NCBI RefSeq assembly: GCF_004664715.2
Contig: NC_051073.1
Span: 63,416,379 to 63,480,378, forward strand
Direction: 5' to 3'
Source of the DNA: Peromyscus leucopus
Taxonomy: Eukaryota > Chordata > Mammalia > Rodentia > Cricetidae
DNA: 64,000 bases
Position numbers and translations under genes: made by a program. Positions 46,020-57,878 of the stretch are shown here, piece by piece. The notes below the pieces were generated by a model. The model saw nothing but the letters and a program-made list of their open reading frames with translations, was not told the origin of the DNA and searched no databases. The first letter of the stretch is position 1. Every line of letters starts with the position of its first letter.

Positions 46020-46735
46020 TGTTTTTTTGCAGAGCTGCCTGATTAAGTCGTGCTGGGATCAAGAAAAATGGACCTTGGTGGTTCGTGTTCCTGGAGTTGT
46101 ATCCATGTCTGTGGATGCCCACACACTCAAGAAGAGAATTTGACATTGCTGCTGCTGTTGTTGCTGTTATAGCAGAGGCGGCCAACACTGCTATTGTTTC
46201 TGGGATTACCATTTCATAATTGCTTACTACAGCTAGCACAATGGAGACCCTGGCAGCAAAAGTAGCTACCACAGTTAGTTAATCTTTCATTCTATTGGAC
46301 ATGATAAATTTAATTCAATAGTTATATACATTTCGATTGGCTTTGAAAGTTATAAATGTATAAACTCAAGTTCCATTTGCTTTGGGATACCATCTTACAA
46401 GGACTCCAATTTGCAGTAAGGCTTGTTAAGGAAGGGAATGGCTCAATTGCCTTTATCCTACTGGCTATGGGTGTTTTAGGACTTCTGTTGGTCTTTTCTG
46501 TGTCGAACACACAGATTGCAAGCCCAGTGCCACTTTGAGATCTTTGGCAACAGCTCACACATGATTGAGCCTGTATGATAATGAGTATTCAGAGACGTGT
46601 AATGCCTGGGGGGCGTTCACCAACCTAAGACAGAGTGCCTGTGTGGCCTGGGCAGGCGTCTCCATGACGGGTAAGGTGACCTGCTGACGTCCCATGCAAC
46701 CTAAGTCAGAAGATCATTTATTAGTTAAAGGGGGA
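46020..46735 (+). pseudogene. Degraded class II endogenous retrovirus env (transmembrane) remnant
   Basis: Short open pieces separated by several stops and frame changes. Before the LTR there is an Ala/Val-rich hydrophobic stretch resembling a betaretroviral fusion-peptide region (46,143-46,220) and a later hydrophobic anchor-like stretch (46,440-46,505). A polypurine tract AAAGGGGGA (46,727-46,735) stands directly before the LTR. Nothing longer than about 60 codons is open, and no gag or pol is seen. It cannot encode a product. Confidence 0.6.
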
Positions 46736-46737
46736 CC

Positions 46738-47025
46738 TGTAGGGCACTGGCCCCCGTTTTGGATAACTGTTGCCTTGCATGCTGACCTTGACCTTGATAT
46801 CCTCCCTATGCTAATTCCCTCCCGGGTTTCACCCTCCTGAACGCTTAAGGGAAGTTCCTTGTCTGTGTATCCTGCATAATGGGCGTTAACAACTTAGATG
46901 CAAGATTGTAAAACATCTGTAGCAAACTTCTGCCCTCCACAGTTCTCCCATTGTGCTGTAAGCCTGTATTTAAGGCTCCTTCAATAAACAGCATTCCTCC
47001 CTCCTTCAATAAACAGCATTCGGCA
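46738..47025 (+). mobile_element. 3' LTR of the endogenous retrovirus remnant
   Basis: Starts TGTAGGGCACTGG just after the polypurine tract and ends CGGCA, about 288 bp. It has GTATTTAAGGCTCCTTCAAT and a CCTTCAATAAACAGCATT block present twice in tandem, so the poly(A) signal is doubled. The related partial LTR at 37.37 kb has one block. Confidence 0.72.
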
Positions 47026-47354
47026 TTAAAAAAAAATGTATATAACTGTGGGTGAGGGTGAGAAGCAACTGGAAGGGTCCCACACTGCTGTGAGAACGTG
47101 ATGGTTAATCCGCTCTGGAAACAGTGTGACACTGTCATGTGCCTAAACACCCACTTAACAAACCAACCAGTAATTCCTCTGCTTTATGAAAGTGCAGTGA
47201 AGACGCTTGCCCGCACAAGCGCTGATGCTTGAACGACCATAGTAGCTACTCATAAAAGCTAAAATTAGACATATGTCAATAACCCAAATGTCCATCAACA
47301 AAATATGTTTTATATGCATATAGGGGAACATTCAGCCATTTTAAAAAAAAGTCC

Positions 47355-47510
47355 TGATCCATGATACAGGTGGCTCACCCCTGGAATCCCAGTAACTTAG
47401 GAGGTTGAAACAAAAAGAACCTAAGAGTGAGGCCAGCCTGGGCTACACAGTGAGTTTCAGGACAGCCAGGACTACAAAGAGAGACCCTGCCTCAGCAGCC
47501 ACAACAACCA
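47355..47510 (+). repeat. B1 SINE, diverged
   Basis: ACAGGTGGCTCACCCCTGGA head and GAGAGACCCTGCCTCAGCAG end. Confidence 0.7.
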
Positions 47511-47519
47511 CCGAACACA

Positions 47520-48320
47520 AATCAGAAAAGGACCTCAAACAAACAAACTACAGCTTACGGTAAGGAGATGGCTTTCAGGGACAGCACTGAGGAAGCAAGC
47601 TCTTTCCTCAGTGGGTCCCCACAGTCCTTGGTGGCTTGGGATGCCTCTCAGTCCATGTTCCCCTACCCCCATGCATCTACCTTCCTGCTGCAGTTAATTC
47701 TGTTCTGTGTGGTGAGCAACTTTACCAAACCCTTTCACATTGAATAGAGTAGCGGGTTCCAAGTGAAAGGATGTCTGGGTCTTGCTAGAGGAGAGGGACA
47801 TTTTAGGGGAGCTGGGGAGGTGGGCATGAAGAGCCCCTTACCCAGAGACACCAAGAACCTGGAGGGAAGGAAGTGGTGAGGAGCCAGGAAAGACGATGGA
47901 GGCCTCCTTTGGAAGCCCATGCACCAGATTCAGCTTCCCAGCTCCGGTCAGGCTCTGGCCCACGTCCAGCTATCGAGAGGCAAGGCCCTCTGGAAAGCGT
48001 TCCTTCCCACCGTGCTGGGGTTTGCTTTGTTTTTTTTTTCCCCCTTGTACTGAGTTCCTCATCATCTTGTGACTTAGGCAGGCTTCCCTCCCCAGACTAT
48101 CTTGCCATTTAAGGGCAGTGCTCCGCTTGCGACATTAACCCACTGTCTCTCAGGGGACCGATTTTGTCAGGGCCCAGTAAGGACTGATATGTTACTGGCC
48201 ATTCAGCACCTGCTCATAATCACCTGTGAGTGAGGTGTATCGAGACCCCCAGTTATCAAAATCAAACTCTCCTGTTTCTTCTCAGGAAAGTCACAGGAAG
48301 GGGTCGAAAATTACTGAGCC
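47520..48320. other. Unique intergenic interval
   Basis: 800 bp, GC-mixed, with no SINE and no splice-bounded frame seen. Contains GGGGTTTGCTTTG followed by a T9 run. Confidence 0.4.
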
Positions 48321-48322
48321 TG

Positions 48323-48670
48323 TGCCAGGCATGGTGGCACAGACCTGTTATAGCCCCAGACTTGAGAAATAGAGGCAAGAGTTCAAGGCTGCCCTCCACA
48401 TAGTGAGTTTGACGCCAGCTGTGGCGCCATGTCTCAAAACTCCCAAGCCAAACACACAAGAAAAGACTCTCAGTTAATACTGAACTTCAGATAACCAACC
48501 AATGAATAATTCTTGAAGTCAGGCATGGTGGTGTACACCTGTTATCTCAGCTCCTTGTTATTGGAAGCAAGAGATCTGTAGTTCAAGGCTAGCCTTGGCT
48601 ACATAGTATATTGGAGGCTAGCCTTGAGTCTAGGCTACATGAGCCTAGGCTCAAAACAAAAATAAAACAA
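48323..48670 (+). repeat. Two old B1-like SINEs
   Basis: GCCAGGCATGGTGGCACAGA and GTCAGGCATGGTGGTGTACA give the heads. The second has an internal duplication of GAGGCTAGCCTT-type sequence. Confidence 0.65.
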
Positions 48671-49174
48671 CACCAATTTAGACAAATAGAGGAAAATCTA
48701 CAAACCTGAGCGTGGCCTTTTGGGTGAGTGGAATTCAGAGACCCTATAACTAAGAATGATGGGCTCCCAGTGTTTTGGTGAGTCCCACGCCAGATGTAAA
48801 CAAGTGGAGAAAGATGTACTACATGTACAGTCAAGGAGAGCAAATGGGGTCTATGCATAGCGTACATAAGTACACATGTATGCTATGTACATATGAATGC
48901 TCAGTTAAGTCATTCCGAGCAAGCTCAAGGTAAGTCATAGCCTAAAATGAAAATCTAGACTTATTTTGGGGGGTGTACATATGTAGACTCGATGGGTCTC
49001 CAGGCATGCTCAGCTTGCAACATAAAATTTTAAGTTATAAGTAAAACAGCTCTCTGAACAGATGAAGATAGGTCTCTTCTGTACCCCAGAATCGAATCAA
49101 TATTTATATGTATAATTTGGGTATCATTTGGTTTAAAAGGGCTTATTGGGAAATGTTATCACTTATACTATTTT

Positions 49175-49191
49175 CTTTTTCTTTTTTTTTT

Positions 49192-49226
<35 letters not shown>

Positions 49227-49372
49227 GTTTTTCGAGACAGGGTTTCTCTGCGTAGCTTTGTGCCTTTCCTGGAGTTCACTTGGTAGCCCAGGCTGGCCTC
49301 GAACTCACAGAGATCTGCCTGGCTCTGCCTCCCGAGTGCTGGGATTAAAAGCGTGCGCCACCACCGCCTGGC
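49175..49372 (-). repeat. B1 SINE with poly(T)
   Basis: A T-rich run of about 40, then GGTTTTTCGAGACAGGGTTT and the cricetid TAGCTTTGTGCCTTTCCTGG block. TTATACTATTTTCT before and after (49,164 and 49,377) is a likely 14-bp target duplication. Confidence 0.92.
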
Positions 49373-49694
49373 TCATTTATACTATTTTCTACAGAGAAAA
49401 TATTTTACTGTTTAAAATAACCCTGGACTTTTACGTTATAACCTGTTTTCATGTTCAGGCTATCTGAGTATTATTTCTCCTGCAGTTGTACATAAAATGT
49501 TTTTACATTAAAAAAAGATAAATACTATAGAATTGTATTACATGAAATATATAGAATATACAAATTCATAGAGACAGAAAGATTAGATGTTATCTCAAGA
49601 CAGAGAAGAAAAAAATAGAGAACAAAGATTTCCTAAGTACAGAATCTCTGTTTTGTGTGTGGAAAAAACCCACAAATGGACAGTAGTATCAGGA

Positions 49695-49860
49695 CATAAT
49701 ATCATGACTGTAATAAATCAATACAATTAATGTAATTAATGAATATCATAAATATAATTATTGAATGAATACTGTGAACGTAATCAATGAATATTACAAA
49801 TGTAATTAATATCATGAGTGTAATTAATAAATATCATGAGTGTAATTAAAAAATAAACTT
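49695..49860 (+). repeat. AT-rich degenerate minisatellite
   Basis: Units of about 20-26 bp around AATATCATGAGTGTAATTAA, at least six, increasingly alike toward the right end. Confidence 0.65.
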
Positions 49861-50179
49861 AAAAAAAATTTAAGTTAAACTGGAGGAAAAGGATACCTCC
49901 AGGAGAATTAACCCAAGAGTCTGCCCCTGAAGATGCCAGCTTTGCTTAGTCACTACTGACCCTCGGCTGGCCTGCCCATCGGACTCTGCAGTAAGAACAA
50001 GGAGGCCCCACTCTGTCTGAAGAAGGGGTTTTGACTTTCACTTCCTCTCCATGACCTTTCATAGAAATCACAGCACTCTGAGAAATCCTTCCAAAGACGT
50101 GAGTCAGGAGATTAGCAAAGAGGCTGGCTCGTTTTCATGTGAGTAGAGGCAGGCAGGATCAGAAGATCAAATTTGGGTT

Positions 50180-50290
50180 GGTTTGGTTTTGAGACAGGGT
50201 CTCTTGTAGCCCAGGCTGGCCTTGAATTTCTGCTTTCTGCCTCCACCTCCCAAGTGCTGGGACCTCAGGCATGCACCATCATGTAGAGGA
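50180..50290 (-). repeat. B1 fragment
   Basis: GGTTTTGAGACAGGGTCTCT to CTCAGGCATGCACCATCATG; the middle is lost. Confidence 0.7.
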
Positions 50291-50714
50291 GGCTGGGTGA
50301 ACCAATCAAACACCAGCGACTGTCTGGGCACAGGAGCAATTGTCTCGGAGAGCACACATTCTGTGTCTGTTTCCCTGTTTCCACCCGTCTCTTCCTTCCT
50401 CAGTTGACAGTAATCAAATGCCCAGTCTTTGCCCGGCACCTATAGAGACAATGGTGGCAAACACACAGTTCCTTTCCTTGAGGACTATAAAGCTAAGAGG
50501 AACGGGGCATAAAGCAGGGAGAATGAAGTGTGGTAAGGGCAGGAGCTCACACAGGACCGCTTAACCCTTGCCTGCAAGACAAGGCCTCCGGGAAGAAGTG
50601 CTGTCACGGAGAAACTTGACTGTAGAGGAGACAGACGCTGGACGGGAAGGGTATTCTAGGCAGGTACAGAGGCCTGAAGTTCACTAGGAGACTGTTCTAA
50701 CAGTCTCTAGACGG

Positions 50715-50800
50715 CCCGGAGTCCCACAGCGGTGAAGCGGCAGAGCCAGGACCCTGCACTGCAAGACAGGCGCTCTTAACCGCTGGGTCCTGCTGGCCTT
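50715..50800 (-). repeat. MIR-like ancient SINE
   Basis: CACAGCGGTGAAGCGGCAGA and GCTCTTAACCGCTGGGTCCT match the MIR core in reverse. Confidence 0.5.
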
Positions 50801-50822
50801 GGACGCGTTCATCTCGGCTTAC

Positions 50823-50965
50823 CTGTGTCTGAAGCAAGAGTCAGGATGGAGACCAGGAAAGTGGAGGACGCTCTGTTCAAAGTGGGCCCTGGCTCCTGCA
50901 GCCCCGGCTTTCTCCCAGGCTTGCAGGCTCCGGAAGGTTCTGTATATGTAGAGGTCGCCCCGGGG
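50823..50965 (-). other. Possible 5' UTR exon of Tm4sf19
   Basis: A consensus donor (GACACAG|GTAAGCC) ends a moderately GC-rich unique stretch 7.1 kb upstream of the first coding exon. That exon begins at an acceptor and so needs an upstream partner. A TATA-like CATATACA and an Ets-like TTCCGGAG lie 90-140 bp before the donor. The right boundary (start site) is a guess. There is no transcript evidence; it could be a chance donor. Confidence 0.25.
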
Positions 50966-51029
50966 AATTCATGTGTGAGTGGGTGTGTGTGTGTGTGTGT
51001 GTGTGTGTGCACAGCTGCCCACGGCCGCC

Positions 51030-51780
51030 ATGGGAGGACCATTTTGTCACAGGCGAACCCTGTGCTCGTGACCCTCTCTCTGCTCATCTTCATGTGATCC
51101 CAAGGAAGGAAACGAGGCATGGCTGCATGAGCTCAGTGGTCTCAGTGAGTCACGGGGCTCCCTCAGCTCCGCCACCAGCGCCCTGTCCCCACACCCACGG
51201 CCCCACCCTGCTGTATCATCCTGGCTTGTAGAATCTGGACTCTGGGGGAGTAACACTGAGCACAGCCCACCCTTTCTTCCGTCTCGACCCTTACTTGGCC
51301 TCACAGGGCTGTTCTTCTTCCTTTTGTGTTCAAGCACCAGGCACCGCCCTCTGGTATCACAGTCACAACAAACGTAGTAAGTATGCTACCCTGTGGTGGT
51401 AGCTCCAGACCTGCCCCCAGCCGCCACCGGATGGGGAAGCTCCCTGCCATCCTCAGGAGACAGAAGGGGAAGCAGGAACCCTGTCCCCAAAGCAACATAT
51501 AACAAAAGCGAAAATAAAACAAATAGCTTAGAAAATTTCCGTGGCATATTAACCGTAATGATGACAACTAATATCCAAGAATTATTGTCTTTTTTTTTTC
51601 TTTCTAGAAACCATACAGGTAAAACATTTTTCCTTAATTAACTTTCTCATACTCAGCAGGGATAATCACGGGAGGCAGAATGCTCTATATTTGGTTTTTG
51701 GTTGTAGTGGCTAGCTTAAGAATTTTTAGAAAAGAGAGCTAAGCTCACAAATTCTGGAAAAGGGGTGGGGGGAACACATC
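51030..51780. other. Unique intergenic interval
   Basis: No SINE over about 750 bp and no exon recognised. GC-rich on the left (CTCCGCCACCAGCGCCCTGT), AT-rich on the right. A (GT)n of about 12 units precedes it (50,983-51,008). Confidence 0.4.
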
Positions 51781-51789
51781 TCTTCTAAA

Positions 51790-51985
51790 ATTAATGTAAT
51801 TATGTAATATGTATGGGAGTTTTGTTTGCACACACGTCTGTGTGTGCCTGGTACTTGCTGAGACTAGAGGGCACTGGATCCCAAAACTGGAGTTATGAGC
51901 TACCACGTGGTTACCATAAATCAAACCCAGGCCCCCTGGAAGACCAGCCAGTGCTCTTGACGCTTCCAACCACCTCCTGACGCCC
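51790..51985 (-). repeat. B2/B3-like SINE
   Basis: TTTTGTTTGCACACACGTCT, GGATCCCAAAACTGGAGTTA and CAGCCAGTGCTCTTGACGCT. Confidence 0.72.
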
Positions 51986-52064
51986 AACCACAGACATTTT
52001 AATCACTCAAATGGCCTTGTAGAATGTTTTCTGGGAGCTTCAGTTCACATAACTGGTCCTAGAG

Positions 52065-52275
52065 CAGTGGTTCTCAATGGGTGGGTCGCGACCCCTTTGT
52101 GGTTGAACAACCTTTTCTCAGAGGTTGCAGCAGAAAATGCAGATATTTACATTATGATTCATAAAAGCAGCAAAATTACAGTTATGAAGTAGCAACAAAA
52201 GTAATTTTATGGTTGGGGGTCACCATAACATGAGGTATTGAAGGGTCGCAGCCTTAGGAAAGTTGAGAACCACTG
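52065..52275. mobile_element. Non-autonomous hAT-type DNA transposon (URR1/Charlie-like)
   Basis: Terminal inverted repeats CAGTGGTTCTCAA and TTGAGAACCACTG, 211 bp long. Flanked by an 8-bp target duplication with one mismatch (TCCTAGAG and TTCTAGAG). No transposase. The length and ends fit the rodent URR1 family of Charlie relatives. Confidence 0.85.
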
Positions 52276-52499
52276 TTCTAGAGGGTGAAGGTTGTATCTT
52301 ACCTGATCTGAATACACTGAACTCAGCATGATAGAAGTTCAAGAATCATTTTACTAATGAGTTAATTCATGTACCAGACAAAGTAACACACACACAGTCT
52401 CTGCCCAGAATTTACTTCTGTTGATGAAACCAACATCATAACCAACATTATTCATACTGAATAAGTGCAATAAGGATGCAGTATCTGAATAAGTGCATC

Positions 52500-52850
52500 C
52501 TAGGCATGCAGTACCTGTGGAGGCCAGAAGAGGGTGTCAAATCCCTTTGGAACTGGGGTTACAGGTGGCGGCCAGCTGCCTGTTAGGGATGCTGGGAACC
52601 AAACCCCAGTCCTGTGGAAGAGCCGAGAGTGCTCATGACTGCTGAGCCATCTCTCCAGCTCTAGTTAAAGTCTTTTATTATTTTACTTATATAGTTAATT
52701 AGATTTGTTTTGAGACAGGGTCTCACTGTATAGCTCTGGCTGTCCTGGAGCTTGCTGTGTAGACCAGGCTGGCCTCAAACTCACATAGATCTGCCTGCTT
52801 CTGCTGCCCAAGGGTTGGGGTTAAGGGTGTATGCCACCACTCCCCATGGG
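52500..52850 (-). repeat. B2 then B1
   Basis: The B2 ends TGACTGCTGAGCCATCTCTC. The B1 (52,680-52,850) has TTTTGAGACAGGGTCTCACT and a changed head. Confidence 0.82.
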
Positions 52851-53149
52851 GGTCTCTACAAACACCAGGGTCAGCAGAATAACGATCCATGTGAGGCAAG
52901 AAGGAAATCCAGTTCAACATGACTTAGCTGGTGTTGGCTCAAACTCCTAGAGTCTGATGCTGTGCAGTTTATAATAGGCATATTGAATGCAGCACAATTT
53001 GGAAAAAAGTTTTCTGATGTAACACAATCCTCTGTGCACAAGTGTGCACAAGGAAGCATAATCACCTTCTCAATTACCTTCATAATTACTCTTCTCAAAG
53101 TTCATGTCACTTCTTCCATGAAGATGGGTTCTTGAAATAGGCTATACAT

Positions 53150-53330
53150 ATCTTTTTTTAATAATTTATTTTTATTTTATGTGCATGTATGTCTGTGTGA
53201 GGGTGTTGGATCCCCTGGAACTGGAGTTACAGACAGTTGTGAGCTGCCATGTGGGTGCTGGAAACTGAACCTGGGTCCTCTGGAAGAGCAGTCAGTGCTC
53301 TTAACCACTGAGCCATCTCTCCAGCTAAAC
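53150..53330 (-). repeat. B2 SINE
   Basis: Tail TTTATTTTTATTTTATGTGC, head CTTAACCACTGAGCCATCTC; well preserved. Confidence 0.9.
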
Positions 53331-53374
53331 ATATCCAGCTTAAGAGCCCAAGGGAAGATCTGATGTGGTCTCTG

Positions 53375-53580
53375 TCATACAGATAGTGTAGAGATCATCT
53401 AGGCTATTAGCAACCTCCAGTCCCAGTTGAGGGAACCCCTGGCCATACAGATAAACAAAGGTCACCTAACCTATTAGCCGCCCCCTGTCCCTGGTTGTGG
53501 GAGGTTGGTATGGCCTGGTCGTACAGATAGCACAGACACCAGGCTATTAACCACCTCCATTCCCAGGGTTTTGGGTGGAA
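53375..53580 (+). repeat. Three-copy diverged tandem repeat (about 68-76 bp)
   Basis: Copies start TCATACAGATAG (53,375), CCATACAGATAA (53,443) and TCGTACAGATAG (53,519). Each goes on to a GGCTATTAGCAACCTCCAGT-like block. No known family recognised. Confidence 0.6.
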
Positions 53581-54194
53581 AAACAGGTTATCTGTCTTTC
53601 CTGTTGAAGAGACAATTCTGCATGTTTAACATTCCCGATTTCCCTAGTGCTAACCTGTGAGCACAAGGGTCTTGTGTTCCCAACAACTTCCAACTGAGTC
53701 TTTTAGATTGTATACAAGCTGGGTTTTGTTCTTCCTTGCCCTGGTACTCACCATGTTTCCCAGGTGGTCTTGAAGCAGGGCAACTTCCTGCTTCAGTCTC
53801 TTCTGTGTTGGGATTAAGGTGTGCTCCACCATGCCCAGCCTTAGGTAGGCATGTTTATCTATGTAAATGTGCACATGCCTACAGAAATTTTCAATTAAAT
53901 AGAATCTAAGCTGGGTATGAATGATAGTATGTCTCTGGCACACAAGAGGCTCTCTGAGGTGGAAGGACCACCAGCCTGAACAACACAGTGAGATGATCAC
54001 TCAAAAGCTAAATATGGCTTAGTTTTCATTTCACTGTAAGGGACAATAATTTAGAGCTTAAGTGAATTGCCCATCTTCCCAGAAATTGGAAATTCAATAG
54101 AGATACCAGTCTGAGTATAACCATCCTGGCAAGAATGAAAGCATTCCCCACCCCTGCCCCCTCATCCCTCCCACCCTCCCCACCCCCGCCTTGC

Positions 54195-54335
54195 CCCCAA
54201 GACAGTTCCTCTGTGTAGCCCTGGCTGTCCTGGATCTCACTCTGTAGACCAGGCTGGCCTTGAACTCACAGAGAGCCACCTACCTCTGCCTCCTGAGTGC
54301 TGGGATTAAAGGTGTGGGCCGCTATCCAGCTAGAA
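54195..54335 (-). repeat. B1 SINE
   Basis: Lost its tail: starts at CAAGACAGTTCCTCTGTGTA after a C-rich run and ends CCGCTATCCAGC. Confidence 0.82.
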
Positions 54336-54794
54336 TGAGAACATCGTAAGGAGGCACTGTGCCCCAGCCCTGGCTGTCAGACTGTTGAAACAATGGACCG
54401 AAGAAGTCATTATTTCCCCCAAGAATCTCATGCTGAAATGAGGAAAAGCCTGAAGCCTGGTTCAGCTAGATGAAGAATTTATCTCTGGGAAAGATTTTAT
54501 ACAGTTCTCACAACTTTTCCGACCACTTGCAGAAGTGGCTGGAACAGAAACAAGAACCCTTGACTGCGACTGCTTAGCCACGCTCACTTCCTTCCCTCTC
54601 CTGAAACCTAAATCTCACCTTGGGATGCAGAAGAGGGTCTTGGGGGTGGGATGGGGTCGGTGCGCCTCTTCTCTTCCTAATATTGCCACATTGACCATAT
54701 TTCCCTGCTTTGCTTTTTACTAGTACTTCATCCCATTAATGATGATGAGTGCCAAGCCTGGCTTGTTAGGGCTGTTATAAGAACGACCCCACAC

Positions 54795-54993
<199 letters not shown>

Positions 54994-55013
54994 CCTCTAA
55001 TTTACACGTAAGC

Positions 55014-55290
55014 TGGGCCGGAGAGATGGTTCAGTGGTAAAGGCTGATTACTGCTCTTCCAGAAAACCTGAGCTCAGTTCCCCAGCACCCATGTCAGGCA
55101 CCTTTAACTCAACCTCTAGAGGATCCATTCACTCTTCTGCTCTTCATGGGCATTCTACACAGTCATACATACACACACACACACACACACACTCACCTGT
55201 GTATATATATACATATACATATATATGTTTGGTTTTTTTTCCTCCCAGAGCTGAGGACTGAATATACACACACACACACACACACATATA
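55014..55290 (+). repeat. B2 SINE with compound (AC)n/(AT)n tail
   Basis: GGGCCGGAGAGATGGTTCAG head; AC runs at 55,170-55,192 and 55,265-55,286 with ATATATACATATACATATAT between. Confidence 0.83.
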
Positions 55291-55619
55291 TATACACATA
55301 CTACAAATTTAAAACCAAACACACAAATTAATTTACTGGACAAGTCCAAAGTATGCAAAAGAACTCCGTTAGCTTCATCCTGCAGATAAGGAGATCCCAG
55401 GCCAGTGGGGTATGGCCTGCTCCAAGCTGACAGTGAAGTAAGGCTGACAAAAGCGATCCATGTCCTGACTCTGTGCTCTGCAGTCTGCACATCGATGCCT
55501 GAGGTCTTCCCTCCAGCTCCGACTCTGTGTTAAGGTGCTTCTTCCTGGAGGTAACAGTGACACTCTGGCGCTGGAAGACCTGAGTCTTAGACACGCTGTG
55601 AACATCGATTAGCTGTGTG

Positions 55620-55990
55620 AACTTGGTAGTGTTCCAGTTTGCTGTGATACAACACTGACTAAAAGTAACTGAAAAGGAAAGGGTTGATTTCAGCTCACAG
55701 TCCATCACTGAGGGAAGTCAAGGCAGGAACTCAAGCAGGACAAGAACCTAAAGGCAGGAACTGAAACAGAGGCCACGGAATGGTGCTGCTGCTCACTGGC
55801 TTGCTACATATGGTTTGCTCAGTCCGCTTTCTTATACAACCTAAGACCACCTGCCCAGAGACGGCACTGCCACCAGTGAAGTGGATCTTCCCAGTCATCA
55901 AGAAAATCCCCCACAAACATGATCACAGGCCAATATGATGGAGGCAATTCTTCAACTGAGGTTCCCTCTTCCCGGGTTACTCTGTATGTG
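55620..55990 (-). mobile_element. Rodent interspersed repeat
   Basis: AACACTGACTAAAAGTAACT to GTGTTAAGTTTATAAAAACT, with AGTCCATCACTGAGGGAAGT. A common rodent repeat layout, not named here; the edge at 23.70-23.76 kb belongs to the same type. Confidence 0.5.
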
Positions 55991-56039
55991 TTAAGTTTAT
56001 AAAAACTAGCCGGCACAGTTTATTAAGCCCCCATTTTTT

Positions 56040-57801
56040 TTCCCTTTTATTTTATTTTATTTTACAATACCATTCAATTCTACATATCAGTCACGGGTTC
56101 CCCTGTTGTCCCCCCTCCCAACCCCTCCCCTTACCCCCAGCCCACCTCCCATTCCCACCTCCTCCAGGGCAAAGCCTCCCCTGAGGACTGCGATCAACCT
56201 GGTAGACTCAGTCCAGGCAGGTCCAGTCCCTTCCTCCCAGACTAAGCCAAGTGTCCCTGCATAAGCTCCAGGTTTCAAACAGCCAACTCATGCAATGAGC
56301 ACAGGACTTGGTCCCACTGCCTAGTTGCCTCCCAAACAGATCAAGCCAATCAACTGTCTCACCTATTCAGAGGGCCTGATCCAGTTGGGGGCCCCTCAGC
56401 CTTTGGTTCATAGTTCATGTGTTTCCATTCATTTGGCTTTTTTTTTTTTTCCCAATAATTGAGTAAAACTGAAATTTATTATAAGCCACAGTCGTCCTAG
56501 GGACCTCCATGCTATATATATAGCCTCCATGGTTCTATGGGTTGTGGTCTGATTGTTCTTTATTTTATATCTAGAATCCACTTATGAGTGAGTACATACC
56601 ATGACTGTCTTTCTGGGTTTGGGTTACCTCACTCAGGATGATTTTTTCCTAGTTCCATCCATTTGCCTGCAAATTTCATGCTTTCATTGTTTTTCTCTGC
56701 TGAATAGTACTCCATCGTGTATATGTACCACATTTTTTTCATCCATTCTTCTGTTGACGGGCATCTAGGTTGTTTCCAGGTTCTGGCTATTACAAATAGT
56801 GCTGCTATGAACATAGCTGAGCATGTATCTTTATGGTATGAATCAGCATTCCTTGGGTATATGCCCAAGAGTGGGATGGCTGGGTCTTGAGGTAGTTCGA
56901 TTCCTAATTTTCTGAGAAACCGCCATACTGATTTCCACAGTGGTTGTACAAGTTTACATTCCCACCAACAGTGGAGGAGTGTTCCCTTTGCTCCACATCC
57001 TCTCCAACATTGGCTGTCATTGGTGTTTTTGATCGTAGCCATTCTGACAGGTGTAAGGTGGTATCTCAGAGTCGTTTTGATTTGCATTTCTCTGATGATT
57101 AAGGATGTTGATCATTTCTTTAAATGTCTTTCAGCCATTTGTGATTCTTGTTTTGTGAATTCTGTTTAGCTCTTTAGCCCATTTTTTAATTGGACTGTTC
57201 AGTATTTTGATGTCTAGTTTCTTGAGTTCTTTATATATTGTGGAGATCAATCCTCTGTCAGATGTGGGGTTGGTGAAGATCTTTTCCCATTCTGTTGGCT
57301 GTCTTTTTGTCTTATTGACTGTGTCTTTTGCCCTGCGGAAGCTTCTCAATTTCGAGAGGTCCCATTTATTAATTGTTGTGCTCAGGGTCTGCGCTGTTGG
57401 TGTTTTATTTAGGAAATGGTCTCCGGTGCCAATGCGTTCAAGAGTGCTTCCTACTTTCTTTTCTATTAAGTTTAGTGTAACTGGATTTATGTTCAGGTCT
57501 TTGATCCATTTGGACTTGAGTTTTGTGCATGGTGACAGATATGAATCTATTTGTAATCTTTTACATATTGACATCCAGTTATGCCAGCACCATTTGTTGA
57601 AGATACTTTCTTTTTTCCATTGTATAGTTTTGGCTCCTTTGTCAAAAATCAGGTGTTCATATGTGCATGGATTAATGTCAGGGTCTTCAATTCGATTCCA
57701 TTGGTCCGTATGTTGGTTTTTATACCAGTACCAAGCTGTTTTTATTACTATAGCTCTAAAGTAGAGTTTGAGGTCAGGGATGGTGATGCCTCCAAAGGTT
57801 G
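56040..57801 (-). mobile_element. 5'-truncated L1 (ORF2 C-terminus and 3' UTR)
   Basis: 1.76 kb with a 17-bp duplication TTAAGCCCCCATTTTTT at 56,023-56,039 and 57,802-57,818. ORF2 C-terminal coding is in two pieces: 57,574-57,131 (SICKRLQIDSYLSPCTKLKS onward) and 57,087-56,629 ([20 protein letters not shown] to the end). They lie in different frames with a break around 57,090-57,150, so it is not functional. The reverse-transcriptase core is missing. Low divergence suggests a recent insertion. Confidence 0.95.
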
Positions 57802-57878
57802 TTAAGCCCCCATTTTTTCTGTTATAAAATAATGCCTCCCTTACAAATTTTTAAATAAGATACAAAGCACATCTTTTT

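Noticed and set aside
49108..49467. Frame of 119 codons with a Phe-rich start and a Cys/Trp-containing body
   Set aside because: Antisense B1 plus poly(T); the same peptide pattern appears at many other B1 copies in the window.
56629..57764. Long open frames on both strands
   Set aside because: The minus frames are L1 ORF2 pieces broken by a frame change; the plus frame is their antisense shadow.
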